From Verrucomicrobiota bacterium (GTDB lineage: Bacteria; Verrucomicrobiota; Verrucomicrobiia; Chthoniobacterales; Chthoniobacteraceae): a stretch of DNA of 36,858 nt. The position numbers and the translations under genes are program-made. Each line of letters starts with the position of its first letter. Position 1 is the stretch's first letter. The stretch spans positions 1 to 36,858 of the forward strand of contig QQND01000026.1 of assembly GCA_003402745.1 (NCBI GenBank), in the 5' to 3' direction. The notes beneath the pieces are model-generated. The model was not told the origin of the DNA. It searched no databases and was given only the letters and a program-made list of their open reading frames with translations. Positions 8,029 to 16,144 of the stretch are shown here, in pieces.

Positions 8029-9060
8029 ATGGCTGTAAAAATCTACTCTGACAAAGACGCTGACCTCGGCATTTTCAAAGGCAAGACCATCGCCGTTCTC
8101 GGTTTTGGCTCCCAGGGCCACGCGCACGCGCTGAACCTCAAAGAATCCGGAGTCCATGTCATCATCGGGCTCTATCCCGGCAGCAAATCCCGCAAAACCG
8201 CCCAGGAGCGCGGCTTTGAAGTGTTTGACACCGGTGAAGCAGTGCGCCGCGCGGACGTTATTTTTGTTGCGATTCCTGACACCAAGCAGCCTGCTGCCTT
8301 CGTAAAAGACATCGAACCCAACCTCAAGAAGGGTAAGACACTCCTCTTCAGCCACGGCTTTTCGATCCATTACAAGACGATTGTGCCCCCAGAAAACGTC
8401 GACGTGATTTTGGTCGCCCCCAAGGGCCCGGGCCACATCGTCCGCCGTCAATATACAGAAGGCAAGGGCGTTCCAACGCTCATCGCGGTGCACCAGAACC
8501 CCAGCAAAAAGGCGAAGAAGATCGCGCTGGCATGGGCCAAGGGCATCGGCGGCACCCGCGCAGGAGTGCTCGAAACCTCCTTCAAAGAAGAAACCGAAAC
8601 CGATCTCTTTGGCGAACAGGCAGTCCTTTGCGGCGGCACCTCCGCCCTCGTGATGGCGGGTTTTGAAACCCTCGTGGAAGCCGGTTACTCCCCGGAAATG
8701 GCGTATTTCGAGTGCCTCCATGAATTGAAGCTCATCGTTGATTTGATGAACGAAGCCGGGATTGCTGGGATGCGTTTCTCGATTTCCGAGACCGCAAAGT
8801 GGGGCGACGTGACGGTCGGACCGAAGATCGTCGACGCCGGCACCAAGAAGCGGATGAAGGCGGTTCTCAAGGACATTCAGTCTGGCAAGTTTGCGAAGGG
8901 CTGGGTCAAGGAATACGAAGGCGGGTACAAGCAGTACAACGCTCTCCTCGCGGCTGGTGAAAAACACCCCATCGAGAAGACCGGCGACAAACTTCGCAGT
9001 CTGATGCCTTGGATTGCCAAGCGGAACCTCAAGGGGACGCAGGCTTCCTACTCGGCGTAG
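8029..9060 (+). CDS. ilvC: ketol-acid reductoisomerase (class I)
   Basis: NADPH- and Mg-dependent isomeroreductase, second step of isoleucine and valine synthesis. The 343-residue length is that of short (class I) enzymes. The Rossmann motif [15 protein letters not shown] lies near residue 25, followed by the YPGSKSR loop that selects the cofactor phosphate. The metal-binding acidic residues lie in [14 protein letters not shown], and the C-terminal knotted domain includes [13 protein letters not shown]. The ATG at 8029 gives the expected N-terminus. It lies downstream of ilvN and ends at a strong terminator. Confidence 0.97.
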   Translation: MAVKIYSDKDADLGIFKGKTIAVLGFGSQGHAHALNLKESGVHVIIGLYPGSKSRKTAQERGFEVFDTGEAVRRADVIFVAIPDTKQPAAFVKDIEPNLKKGKTLLFSHGFSIHYKTIVPPENVDVILVAPKGPGHIVRRQYTEGKGVPTLIAVHQNPSKKAKKIALAWAKGIGGTRAGVLETSFKEETETDLFGEQAVLCGGTSALVMAGFETLVEAGYSPEMAYFECLHELKLIVDLMNEAGIAGMRFSISETAKWGDVTVGPKIVDAGTKKRMKAVLKDIQSGKFAKGWVKEYEGGYKQYNALLAAGEKHPIEKTGDKLRSLMPWIAKRNLKGTQASYSA

Positions 9061-9082
9061 ACGGTCACCCTCCTGGAAATTC

Positions 9083-9125
9083 AAAAAGGCTGCAGGTCCT
9101 CATTGGGCTTGCAGCCTTTTGTTTT
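9083..9125 (+). terminator. intrinsic terminator of the ilvNC transcript
   Basis: An 11-base perfect stem, AAAAGGCTGCA (9084-9094) with TGCAGCCTTTT (9110-9120), has a 15-base loop and runs into TTTTGTTTT. It lies 23 bases after the ilvC stop. Confidence 0.9.
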
Positions 9126-9268
9126 ACAGGGGGACAGAGAAGGTTCGACGCTGGCTCCGTCCGGGACAGCGGCGGCGCGGCACGCCTCCATACAAGCGCC
9201 ACCGGCGACGTTTGTACGGAATTTTTATGACTGGGCTAGGACCGCCGCGCGGGTCGGCTTGGTTTGCG

Positions 9269-9757
9269 TTACTTGATCGCGCCGCTGAAACCGTTTTTGT
9301 TCAGAGCGGCTGCCAGTTCCTTGGTATTAAAATCGCCTTCTACCTTGAAGGATGTCGCGCCTTTGGTCGCGGTATGGCCCGTGACGCCTGCAACCGAAGT
9401 GACCGCCGTTTCCACGGCTGTGACGCATTTTCCACAGCATAGATGGACTCCGTTGACGGTGGCTGACTTCACCTTGGCGTCGACCACGGAAGGAGCCACG
9501 GCGCCTTCGCCAAAGTAGCCGCCGCTTACGAGCGAGGCGACTGCGAGTTTAGCGGTTGCCTCGTCTTTGGCGGTGACTGTGACTTTGTTTTTTTCCACGA
9601 GTGCAGTCGCCCCTGAGACCTTGGCGATCGCCTCATTAATGCCGGTGTCGCATTTTTTGCAGCAGTTGTGCACGCCGTTGAGGACGACGGAAGCGTCTCC
9701 AAATGCAGCGAAGTTCAGGGCGAGGGAAAGGGCGGAAATGAGGGCGGGAGTTTTCAT
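9269..9757 (-). CDS. exported protein with two CCxxC heavy-metal-associated-like domains
   Basis: 162-residue protein with a signal peptide (about residues 1-22). Two tandem domains of about 70 residues follow, each beginning with the same pattern: NGVHNCCKKC (cysteines 32, 33, 36) and NGVHLCCGKC (cysteines 107, 108, 111). Each continues as ...AIAKVSGATALVEKNKVTVTA, the alternating strand-helix layout of the HMA copper/mercury-binding fold. The usual HMA motif is GMxCxxC; here a histidine and an extra cysteine replace the methionine region. The protein is likely periplasmic and may bind a soft metal; binding itself is inference. A TTG 8 codons upstream is less likely than the ATG at 9757. It is divergent from the GH57 gene. 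Confidence 0.7.
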   Translation of the reverse strand: MKTPALISALSLALNFAAFGDASVVLNGVHNCCKKCDTGINEAIAKVSGATALVEKNKVTVTAKDEATAKLAVASLVSGGYFGEGAVAPSVVDAKVKSATVNGVHLCCGKCVTAVETAVTSVAGVTGHTATKGATSFKVEGDFNTKELAAALNKNGFSGAIK

Positions 9758-9939
9758 GAATCTAGTAAGTAAACCCAGCAAGGTCTCAGTTGTTTGCTGA
9801 ATAAAAGCCTCTTTTTTGCATCATGGCTGGCAGGGGCTTTTCCCCGGGGGGTGGCGGAAACTTTTAAATGTGACCTCGAAGCCGCTTTTTGAGTCGATAT
9901 TGAGTGCTTGGGGTTGCCGCGGGGCCAGCTTCGTCGTAC

Positions 9940-9945
9940 GGAGGT
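9940..9945 (+). promoter_or_regulatory. strong Shine-Dalgarno of the GH57 gene
   Basis: GGAGGT lies 5 bases before the ATG at 9951. It is one of only two strong ribosome-binding sites seen in the window and confirms that start. Confidence 0.8.
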
Positions 9946-9950
9946 AGGGC

Positions 9951-12104
9951 ATGGCGCACGCGGTATTTCTATGGCATATGCACCAACCCTACTATGTGAA
10001 CCCAGCATCTCGCACGGCGATGATGCCCTGGGTCCGGCTCCATGCGGTCAAGGGTTACTTGGACATGGTTTCCATCTTGGATGAATTCCCTGAGATGCGG
10101 GTGAATTTCAACATGACGCCCGTGCTGCTACTGCAGATCATTGAGCTCTCGGAAGGGCGTGTCCATGACTTATGGATGGATTGGGCGCGGAGGCCGGCGG
10201 CGCAGTTGGAGGAGCACGAGAGGCTTGCGATTTTGGAGAATTTTTTCAAAATCCATTGGGAGAACCTCGTCAAACCCTTCCCCCGCTATTGGGAACTCCT
10301 GAACAAGCGCGGGCTTGCTTTTGAGCGCGAGGAGGCGCGCCGGGAATTGCGTTACTGGTCACTGCAGGAGTTTATCGACCTGCAAACGTGGTTCAATCTC
10401 GCCTGGTGCGGGTACACGGCGGAACGGCTGTATCCGGAACTCGGGGAGTTGAAGCGCAAGGGGCGGCATTTTTCTGAGGGCGAGAAAAACAGGGTATTGG
10501 ACATTCATCAGGAGATTCTCGGGAAAATCATCCCTCTGTACCGGGAGGCTGAGAAACGCGGGCAGGTGGAGATTACCACCACTCCGTTTTTCCATCCGAT
10601 CCTTCCGCTCGTGTACGACAGCGACTTTGCCGAGCGAAGCATGCCTGGGCGGCAGCTTCCCAAGCGTTTTCAGTGGCCGCAGGATGCCTTGGCGCATTTG
10701 AAAATGGCGGTGGAACAACACACTGAGCTTTTCGGGAAGGCTCCGCGCGGGCTCTGGCCCAGCGAGGGTTCCATCGCGCCGGAACTCGTGGCATTGATGC
10801 AGGAGGCGGGGATCCGCTATTTTTGTTCCGACGAGGAAAATCTTTTTCGTTCGTTGGAAAAGGATCCGGCTTTTCGGGGGAAGCCGGTGAATCATTTGGA
10901 AATGTTTCAGGGCTGGAGGGTGGAGCACGATGGCGCCTCGGTGCAGGCCGTGTTCCGCGAAAAGCCGCTCTCGGACTTCATCGGGTTCATGGCTGCGAAA
11001 AACCGTCCCGAAGATGCAGCTGCCCACCTGCTGCATCATCTGTCCAATATCGCCCGGGCCCTGCCAAAAAAAACAGGGGTGATTCCGCTCATTTTGGACG
11101 GAGAAAATGCCTGGGAAACCTTTCCAGACGGAGGGCAGGGGTTCCTGCGGGCGCTTTACGCCGGGGTTTTGAAGGAGCCCCTGCTGCAGTCCTCCACGAT
11201 CGAGGAGTATCTGGCCTTGGAGCCGCCCGCGAAAACGGTCCATATGCTTCACACAGGCTCCTGGATATCGAGCAACTTCGACATTTGGATTGGTGAGGAA
11301 GAAGAGAACCGGGCGTGGGATCTTTTGGGAGAGACGCGGCTTTTTTTACAGAGCCAGCTGGATGCCGGCCAACTCACCGCTGAGCAGCAAAAGGCCGCGT
11401 TGCTTGAGGTTTATGCCGCCGAGGGAAGCGACTGGTTTTGGTGGTACGGGCCGGATTTTTCGACTGAAAACGACGCTCTTTTTGACGACCTGTTCCGCCA
11501 GCACCTCAAAAACGTCTACACCCTCTGTGGCAAACTGCCCCCGGCGCGGATGGAGGAACAAATCACGGCAATGCGCGTCGCCCCCCTGTACAGCACGCCC
11601 GAGCGTCTCGTGAGCCGCGAGCTGACGGGGCGGCGCTCCTCGTACTTTGATTGGATGGGTGCGGGATGTTACGTCGCGGGCAGCGAGCAGGGGGCGATGT
11701 ACCGGTCCGGCCGAATGTTGAAGCGGTTTTTTTTCGGAAACGACATCGAGTTTCTCTACCTGCGCTTGGATCCGATTCGGTGGGAGAACCTTTCGGTGCG
11801 GCTTGAGTTTCATGGGGAGTTCCCTGGGGTGATTGAGCTATCCAATCTGGACAAAGGCGGGCAGGGCACCTTTGTGTGGCACTCGGCGGACGGTGAACAA
11901 ACTGAATACCAGGGGCTTGTGGCTCGGGACGTGGTGGAACTGGAGGTGCCGCTTTCTCTGCTAGGGCTCAATGGGGACGCGGCGGTGCGCTTTCAAGTGA
12001 AGGTGTTTGAGGGCGGGCTGGAGCGGGAGTGCTATCCGGAGCGCGTGCCGATTGAATTCAACCTTACGCGGCGGGAATACGCACTGGAGCATTGGATGGT
12101 TTGA
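9951..12104 (+). CDS. glycoside hydrolase family 57 protein (alpha-glucan active)
   Basis: 717-residue retaining alpha-glucan hydrolase or transferase of family GH57, probably acting on glycogen or maltodextrins inside the cell because no signal peptide is present. Conserved blocks are HMHQPYYV near residue 9 (metal/substrate-binding histidines), the nucleophile E272 in GLWPSEGSI, and the general acid D383 in ILDGENAWE. A C-terminal beta-rich region of roughly 150 residues (from about residue 560) follows the catalytic barrel. The subfamily (amylase, 4-alpha-glucanotransferase or other) cannot be settled by eye. Its start is fixed by GGAGGT 5 bases upstream. It stands alone, divergent from the metal-binding-like protein gene, 193 bases apart. 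Confidence 0.88.
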   Translation: MAHAVFLWHMHQPYYVNPASRTAMMPWVRLHAVKGYLDMVSILDEFPEMRVNFNMTPVLLLQIIELSEGRVHDLWMDWARRPAAQLEEHERLAILENFFKIHWENLVKPFPRYWELLNKRGLAFEREEARRELRYWSLQEFIDLQTWFNLAWCGYTAERLYPELGELKRKGRHFSEGEKNRVLDIHQEILGKIIPLYREAEKRGQVEITTTPFFHPILPLVYDSDFAERSMPGRQLPKRFQWPQDALAHLKMAVEQHTELFGKAPRGLWPSEGSIAPELVALMQEAGIRYFCSDEENLFRSLEKDPAFRGKPVNHLEMFQGWRVEHDGASVQAVFREKPLSDFIGFMAAKNRPEDAAAHLLHHLSNIARALPKKTGVIPLILDGENAWETFPDGGQGFLRALYAGVLKEPLLQSSTIEEYLALEPPAKTVHMLHTGSWISSNFDIWIGEEEENRAWDLLGETRLFLQSQLDAGQLTAEQQKAALLEVYAAEGSDWFWWYGPDFSTENDALFDDLFRQHLKNVYTLCGKLPPARMEEQITAMRVAPLYSTPERLVSRELTGRRSSYFDWMGAGCYVAGSEQGAMYRSGRMLKRFFFGNDIEFLYLRLDPIRWENLSVRLEFHGEFPGVIELSNLDKGGQGTFVWHSADGEQTEYQGLVARDVVELEVPLSLLGLNGDAAVRFQVKVFEGGLERECYPERVPIEFNLTRREYALEHWMV

Positions 12105-12211
12105 GCAGGGAAGTGGAGTTTCCCCACTCTCCGAGTTTCTGAGATTGCCGCCTGCCCCCCTTTTCCCCTTTGATAGCGAGTCTTCGGTTCATTAGCCGTT
12201 GCTTTAGCCTC

Positions 12212-13279
12212 ATGAAACTTTTCATTCCTGGTCCCGTACAAGTCTCTGAAAAAACCTTCGGTGCTTTCTGCAAGCCTATGATCGGGCACCGCAGCAACGA
12301 CTTCAAAAAGCTCTATGGCGGCATCCAGCCCAAGCTTCAGGAGCTTTTCCAGACCACCCAGCCCGTTTTTCTCTCCACCTCCTCGGCATGGGGGGTGATG
12401 GAAGGGGCGATCCGCAATCTCGTGGGCTCTGGCAAGGTGTTGAACTGCATGTGTGGGGCGTTTTCGGACAAGTGGCTCGATGTTTCCAAACGCTGCGGCA
12501 AGGAGGCGGTTGGCCTTCAGGTGGAGTGGGGCCAGCCGATCCGCGGGGAACAGGTTCGAGAGCACCTCCAGGAGGGCGGTTTTGATGCCGTCACTTTGAT
12601 TCACAACGAAACGTCCACCGGGGTGATGTCTAACATTGCCGAGATAGCGGAAGTGCTCCGTGAATTCCCCGAGGTGTGCTTTATTGTGGACAGCGTATCC
12701 TCTTTTTCAGTGGTTCCCATCGCCATGGATGCGCTCGGTATCGACGTCCTCCTCACAGGGTCTCAGAAAGCCTTGGCAATGCCACCCGGCCTCGCTCTTT
12801 TTGCGGCAAGCCCCCGGGCCATGGAGCGCGCCGCTTCAGTGAAAGGTCGCGGCTACTACTTCGATTTTATTGAATTTCAGAAGAACCAGGCGGAGGACAT
12901 GACCCCCTCGACGCCTTCGATCTCCCACATCTACGCCTTGGAATCCAAGCTTCAGGATATCTTCGACGAAGGTGTCTCGGCCCGGCACGCCCGGCACGCC
13001 GCAACCAACGCGCTCGTGCACGAGTGGGTGAGGAGTCGCGGGTTTGAGTTTTTTGCGCCCGAGGGCTATCGCTCCAAGTCGCTGACGTGCGTTGCCAACA
13101 ACCGCAATGTCGACGTCGCCACGTTGGTGGCTAACCTCAAAAGCCGCCATCAGTTCATCATCGACGGAGGGTACGGAAAGCTCAAGGGTAAGACTTTCCG
13201 GCTCTCGAACATGGGGGACGAAACGGTGGCCTCCGTGGCCGAACTCCTCGCCGCGCTAGACGACTGCCTCCTAGGCTAG
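12212..13279 (+). CDS. class V pyridoxal-phosphate aminotransferase (alanine/serine-glyoxylate type)
   Basis: 355-residue fold-type I PLP enzyme of aminotransferase class V. The N-terminus MKLFIPGPVQVSE and the early GHRSNDFKKLY match the alanine-glyoxylate/serine-pyruvate/phosphoserine group. The phrase FIVDSVSSF holds the Asp that contacts the pyridine ring, and K186 in TGSQKALAMPPG is the Schiff-base lysine. RLSNMGD near the C-terminus contains the substrate-carboxylate arginine. The substrate pair is not decidable from sequence; a phosphoserine role is possible. The ATG at 12212 starts exactly at the family N-terminus; 14 codons upstream are open without homology. The peroxiredoxin gene follows after 45 bases. 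Confidence 0.85.
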   Translation: MKLFIPGPVQVSEKTFGAFCKPMIGHRSNDFKKLYGGIQPKLQELFQTTQPVFLSTSSAWGVMEGAIRNLVGSGKVLNCMCGAFSDKWLDVSKRCGKEAVGLQVEWGQPIRGEQVREHLQEGGFDAVTLIHNETSTGVMSNIAEIAEVLREFPEVCFIVDSVSSFSVVPIAMDALGIDVLLTGSQKALAMPPGLALFAASPRAMERAASVKGRGYYFDFIEFQKNQAEDMTPSTPSISHIYALESKLQDIFDEGVSARHARHAATNALVHEWVRSRGFEFFAPEGYRSKSLTCVANNRNVDVATLVANLKSRHQFIIDGGYGKLKGKTFRLSNMGDETVASVAELLAALDDCLLG

Positions 13280-13324
13280 TTTTCCACCCCAGCTCACTCG
13301 ATTCAACCCAAACCAAACATCATC

Positions 13325-13957
13325 ATGTCCGTACTCGTTGGAAAAAAAGCCCCTCATTTTAGCGCGCCCGCCGTGGTCAACGGAGGAGAATTCGCTTCGG
13401 AATTTTCACTGGACCAGTTTCTTGGTAAGCAGAACGTGGTTCTTTTCTTTTACCCGAAAGATTTCACGTTCGTGTGCCCGACGGAGCTCCACGCCTTTCA
13501 GGAAAAGCTCGCCGAATTTGAAAAGCGCCACACAGCCGTGGTCGGTGTTTCTACCGACACGGAACAGTGCCACTGGGCCTGGCTGCAGACCCCAAAAAAC
13601 CACGGTGGGATTGCCGGCGTGAAATACCCTCTGGTGGCCGATTCCAACAAGACCATCTCCTCGGCCTTCGACGTGCTCAATGGCGAGTTTGGGGTGGACG
13701 AAGACGGCAATCTGACGGCCTCCTCAGAAATGATCGCCTACCGCGGTCTTTTCCTCATCGATAAACAGGGCATTGTGCGCCACCAGCTTGTCAACGACCT
13801 GCCCTTGGGGCGCAGCGTGGACGAGGCCCTTCGCGTGGTGGATGCCCTCAGCTTTTTTGAGTCCCACGGGGAAGTTTGCCCCGCCAACTGGGCTCCCGGT
13901 AAGGAAGGCATGAAGGCCGATCACGCCGGCGTGGCCGACTACCTTTCCAAGCACTAA
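13325..13957 (+). CDS. typical 2-Cys peroxiredoxin (AhpC/Prx1 type)
   Basis: Thiol peroxidase that reduces H2O2 and organic peroxides. The peroxidatic cysteine is C51 in DFTFVCPTELHAF with the preceding Pro-Lys of FYPKDFT; the resolving cysteine is C185 in HGEVCPANW, giving the typical two-cysteine arrangement. The 210-residue length is normal. No AhpF-type reductase is nearby, so thioredoxin is the likely reductant. It sits between the class V aminotransferase gene (45 bases upstream) and the LarA-like gene, whose GTG begins 2 bases after this stop. No Shine-Dalgarno. Confidence 0.95.
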   Translation: MSVLVGKKAPHFSAPAVVNGGEFASEFSLDQFLGKQNVVLFFYPKDFTFVCPTELHAFQEKLAEFEKRHTAVVGVSTDTEQCHWAWLQTPKNHGGIAGVKYPLVADSNKTISSAFDVLNGEFGVDEDGNLTASSEMIAYRGLFLIDKQGIVRHQLVNDLPLGRSVDEALRVVDALSFFESHGEVCPANWAPGKEGMKADHAGVADYLSKH

Positions 13958-13959
13958 CC

Positions 13960-15249
13960 GTGAACCTGCCCCCCCCTCTCTCTCGAGTAGCACTTGCGGG
14001 CGCCTGTGTCTCGCAGGCAGAAGTCGCCCAACTGATCGCCGAGGGCTGTCCCCTCGAGGATTACCGAGGCAAACGCGTTGTCCTTATCATTCCGGATTCG
14101 ACGCGCACTTGTCCCGTCGGGCAACTTTTTCAGACACTGCACGCACATTTGGGGGGGGCGGTGCAGTCTCTGGACATCATGGTGGCGTTGGGCACGCACC
14201 AACCCATGAGTGAGACGGCCATTTGCGAGCGCCTCGATATCTCTCTGGAGCAGCGCAAGGCTCAGTACGCCGCCGTCGGTTTCTTCAACCACGAATGGGA
14301 CAATCCAGCGGCGCTCCGTCGTATCGGCGTCATTGGTCGGGATGAAATCAGCGCTTTGAGTGGCGGCCTTTTCGCCATGGACGTTCCCGTGGACATCAAT
14401 GACAAGGTGCTGGGATACGACCACATCATCATCTGCGGGCCGGTCTTTCCACACGAGGTCGTGGGGTTCTCCGGTGGCAACAAGTACCTGTTCCCGGGCG
14501 TTAGCGGGCCTGAGATTTTAAACTTTTTCCACTGGCTCGGCGCCGTCGTCACCAACCCGATGATTATCGGAAACAAGTGGACCCCGGTGCGCAAGGTTGT
14601 CGACCGGGCTGCCGCCTTGGTGACGGTCCCAAAAACGTGTCTGGCCATGGTGGTCGACCACGGTCACCTCGCTGGCCTGTACTGCGGGTCCCCGGAGAGC
14701 GCCTGGGACGGGGCGAGCGAACTTTCCCGGAACCTGCACATCGAATATAAGGAGAAGCCTTTCCACACGGTGCTTTCCTGCGCTCCGGCAATGTACGACG
14801 AGCTTTGGGTGGGTGGAAAGTGTATGTACAAGCTGGAACCGGTCGTCGCGGACGGCGGGGAACTCATTATCTATGCGCCTCACATTCACGAAATCTCCCT
14901 CACACACGGGGACCTCATCCGGGAAGTGGGCTACCACTGCCGCGATTATTTCCTCAAGCAGTGGGATCGTTTTAAGGACTACCCGTGGGGTACGATTGCC
15001 CACTCCACGCATGTGAGGGGCATTGGCACGTATGAAGACGGGATGGAACATTGCCGGGTGAAAGTGACGCTTGCCACCGGTATTCCCGAGGAGGTGTGCC
15101 GCTCCATCAACCTTGGCTACCGGGACCCGGCCTCGATCAACCCAGCGGATTATGCGGGGCGCGAGGAGGAGGGGATACTCTACGTGCCGAAGGCTGGGGA
15201 AATGCTTTACCACCTGCGCGAGCGGCCCGAGTGGGCGCGGGAGATGTAG
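13960..15249 (+). CDS. LarA-family (DUF2088) nickel-pincer-type racemase
   Basis: 429-residue homologue of lactate racemase LarA, which racemises or epimerises 2-hydroxy acids with a nickel-pincer nucleotide bound covalently to a lysine. The cofactor-site residues are conserved with the right spacing: H165 and K175 in FPHEVVGFSGGNKYLFPG are ten apart, and H191 (FFHWLGA) is sixteen further, as for His174, Lys184 and His200 of the Lactobacillus enzyme. PDSTRTCP (D46, T48, R49) and GTHQPMSE (H80) are the other catalytic blocks. The substrate is unknown. The start is a GTG only 2 bases behind the peroxiredoxin stop, suggesting coupled translation. The cofactor-synthesis genes larB, larC and larE are not in the window. 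A terminator lies 29 bases after the stop. Confidence 0.85.
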   Translation: MNLPPPLSRVALAGACVSQAEVAQLIAEGCPLEDYRGKRVVLIIPDSTRTCPVGQLFQTLHAHLGGAVQSLDIMVALGTHQPMSETAICERLDISLEQRKAQYAAVGFFNHEWDNPAALRRIGVIGRDEISALSGGLFAMDVPVDINDKVLGYDHIIICGPVFPHEVVGFSGGNKYLFPGVSGPEILNFFHWLGAVVTNPMIIGNKWTPVRKVVDRAAALVTVPKTCLAMVVDHGHLAGLYCGSPESAWDGASELSRNLHIEYKEKPFHTVLSCAPAMYDELWVGGKCMYKLEPVVADGGELIIYAPHIHEISLTHGDLIREVGYHCRDYFLKQWDRFKDYPWGTIAHSTHVRGIGTYEDGMEHCRVKVTLATGIPEEVCRSINLGYRDPASINPADYAGREEEGILYVPKAGEMLYHLRERPEWAREM

Positions 15250-15277
15250 TCCTCGGCCCTGATTCCTGCGTAGGGTG

Positions 15278-15306
15278 AGCCCCTGGTCGAGGGGGCTGTT
15301 TTTTCT
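15278..15306 (+). terminator. intrinsic terminator after the LarA-like gene
   Basis: AGCCCC (15278-15283) pairs with GGGGCT (15292-15297) and is followed by GTTTTTTCT. It probably ends the aminotransferase-peroxiredoxin-LarA transcript. Confidence 0.8.
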
Positions 15307-15405
15307 GGCGTTACTCTGGAAGTTGACTGGGGTTCGGGCAGGTTTGATCCGCCCAGGCTTTTTTAGACGGTTTGCGTTTCCTCCCTTTGAGAGGTACCAG
15401 TAAGG

Positions 15406-15771
15406 ATGAATAAACGCAGACCGGTGAGTGCAAAAATCCTGGTGGGTGCGGAGGGGTTGGGAACGCCGGACCAGGATCTTTTTGAGAAAAGAGCTTGGGA
15501 GGTTGCTGCGATCCAAGGGCATGAAATTCCCACAGTCGCGGATTGGGACGAAGCTCGGCGGGAGCTACACGGGCGCTGTGTAGACAACGAATTGGCGGCG
15601 GTCGTGGAGGATGGCGAAGGGGGGATGGAGTTGATTGGGGCGTCTATGGGCAACGGGGAAGGGGACGAGACCAACCTCGGGGAGGAATTGGTGCGCGAGG
15701 GAATGGAAGAGGCCGAGCACGAGCGCATGTTGTTGGCAAACAAACCCCGCCCGGAGGGGATTGAGCTCTAG
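15406..15771 (+). CDS. small acidic hypothetical protein, DUF2934-like N-terminus
   Basis: 121-residue, strongly acidic protein without signal peptide or membrane segment. The N-terminal half, with FEKRAWEVAAIQGHEIPTVA and then DWDEARREL, resembles the DUF2934 pattern (helix, short linker, Asp-Trp, acidic/basic helix). The C-terminal half is rich in Glu and Gly (EDGEGG, GEGDETNLGEEL, EEAEHERM) and has no family I recognise. GAGAGG about 10 bases before the ATG could serve as a ribosome-binding site. It stands alone between two terminator/repeat regions. Coding is supported by an open frame with a biased composition, but the function is unknown. Confidence 0.6.
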   Translation: MNKRRPVSAKILVGAEGLGTPDQDLFEKRAWEVAAIQGHEIPTVADWDEARRELHGRCVDNELAAVVEDGEGGMELIGASMGNGEGDETNLGEELVREGMEEAEHERMLLANKPRPEGIEL

Positions 15772-16144
15772 GGACTGGCGGAGAGTTCTGGACTCCTGCC
15801 CGAAAAAGAAACCTGAAAACAGAAGTTCACGCGGAGGCGCGGAGACGCGGAGACGCGGAGAAATACAAAATTCTGTGAAAAAGGATGTTCCATTTCCAAT
15901 CTCCGCGCCTCCGCGCCTCCGCGTGAAGACCTCCTTCAGCCTTAATTTTGAGTCCGGGTTAAAAACCGAACGTTCAAAACCGGCAAGGAATGGGCTGCAA
16001 AGGGGGCGTTAAGATGGATGAGGGGCCTTGCGCTGAGGTGGATTCCAGGGCGGGGAGGGATGTGGTTTCATCAAAAACCAGCTCCTCTGTGTGGGGCGGA
16101 TTGCCTTCTGCCTTAAAATGCCGAAGATCAAAGGCACCAGCCCT
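15772..16144. other. intergenic region with palindromic repeat
   Basis: 373 bases without a convincing gene. It holds the inverted repeat at 15826-15927 and, after it, 217 bases ahead of polX in which the polX frame is open from 16091 (in-frame ATG at 16118), so a slightly longer PolX N-terminus cannot be excluded. Confidence 0.6.
15826..15927. repeat. palindromic intergenic repeat with GC-rich 8-mer arms
   Basis: The left arm 15826-15853 and the right arm 15900-15927 are reverse complements over 28 bases with a single mismatch. The arms begin TTCACGCGGAGGCGCGGAG and are built of repeated CGCGGAG(A/G) units; the left arm has one extra copy at 15854-15861. A 38-base AT-rich spacer separates them. 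Such arms can form a long hairpin and resemble dispersed REP-like repeats found between genes in many environmental bacteria. The window has only this copy. Confidence 0.8.

Noticed and set aside
8002-9084. Long minus-strand open frame opposite ilvC (about 360 codons)
   Set aside because: A shadow of a highly conserved gene on the other strand; composition gives no protein-like pattern.
9181-9226. Second hairpin after ilvC (TACAA...TTGTA with TTTTT)
   Set aside because: The stem is interrupted and far from any gene end; the clear terminator lies at 9083-9125.
14518-15522. Long minus-strand open frame opposite the LarA-like gene
   Set aside because: The plus-strand frame has conserved cofactor residues and the minus frame runs through a terminator.
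15826-15927. Repeated GC-rich units considered as a CRISPR-like array
   Set aside because: Units are 8 bases without unique spacers and form two inverted arms, not direct repeats with spacers.
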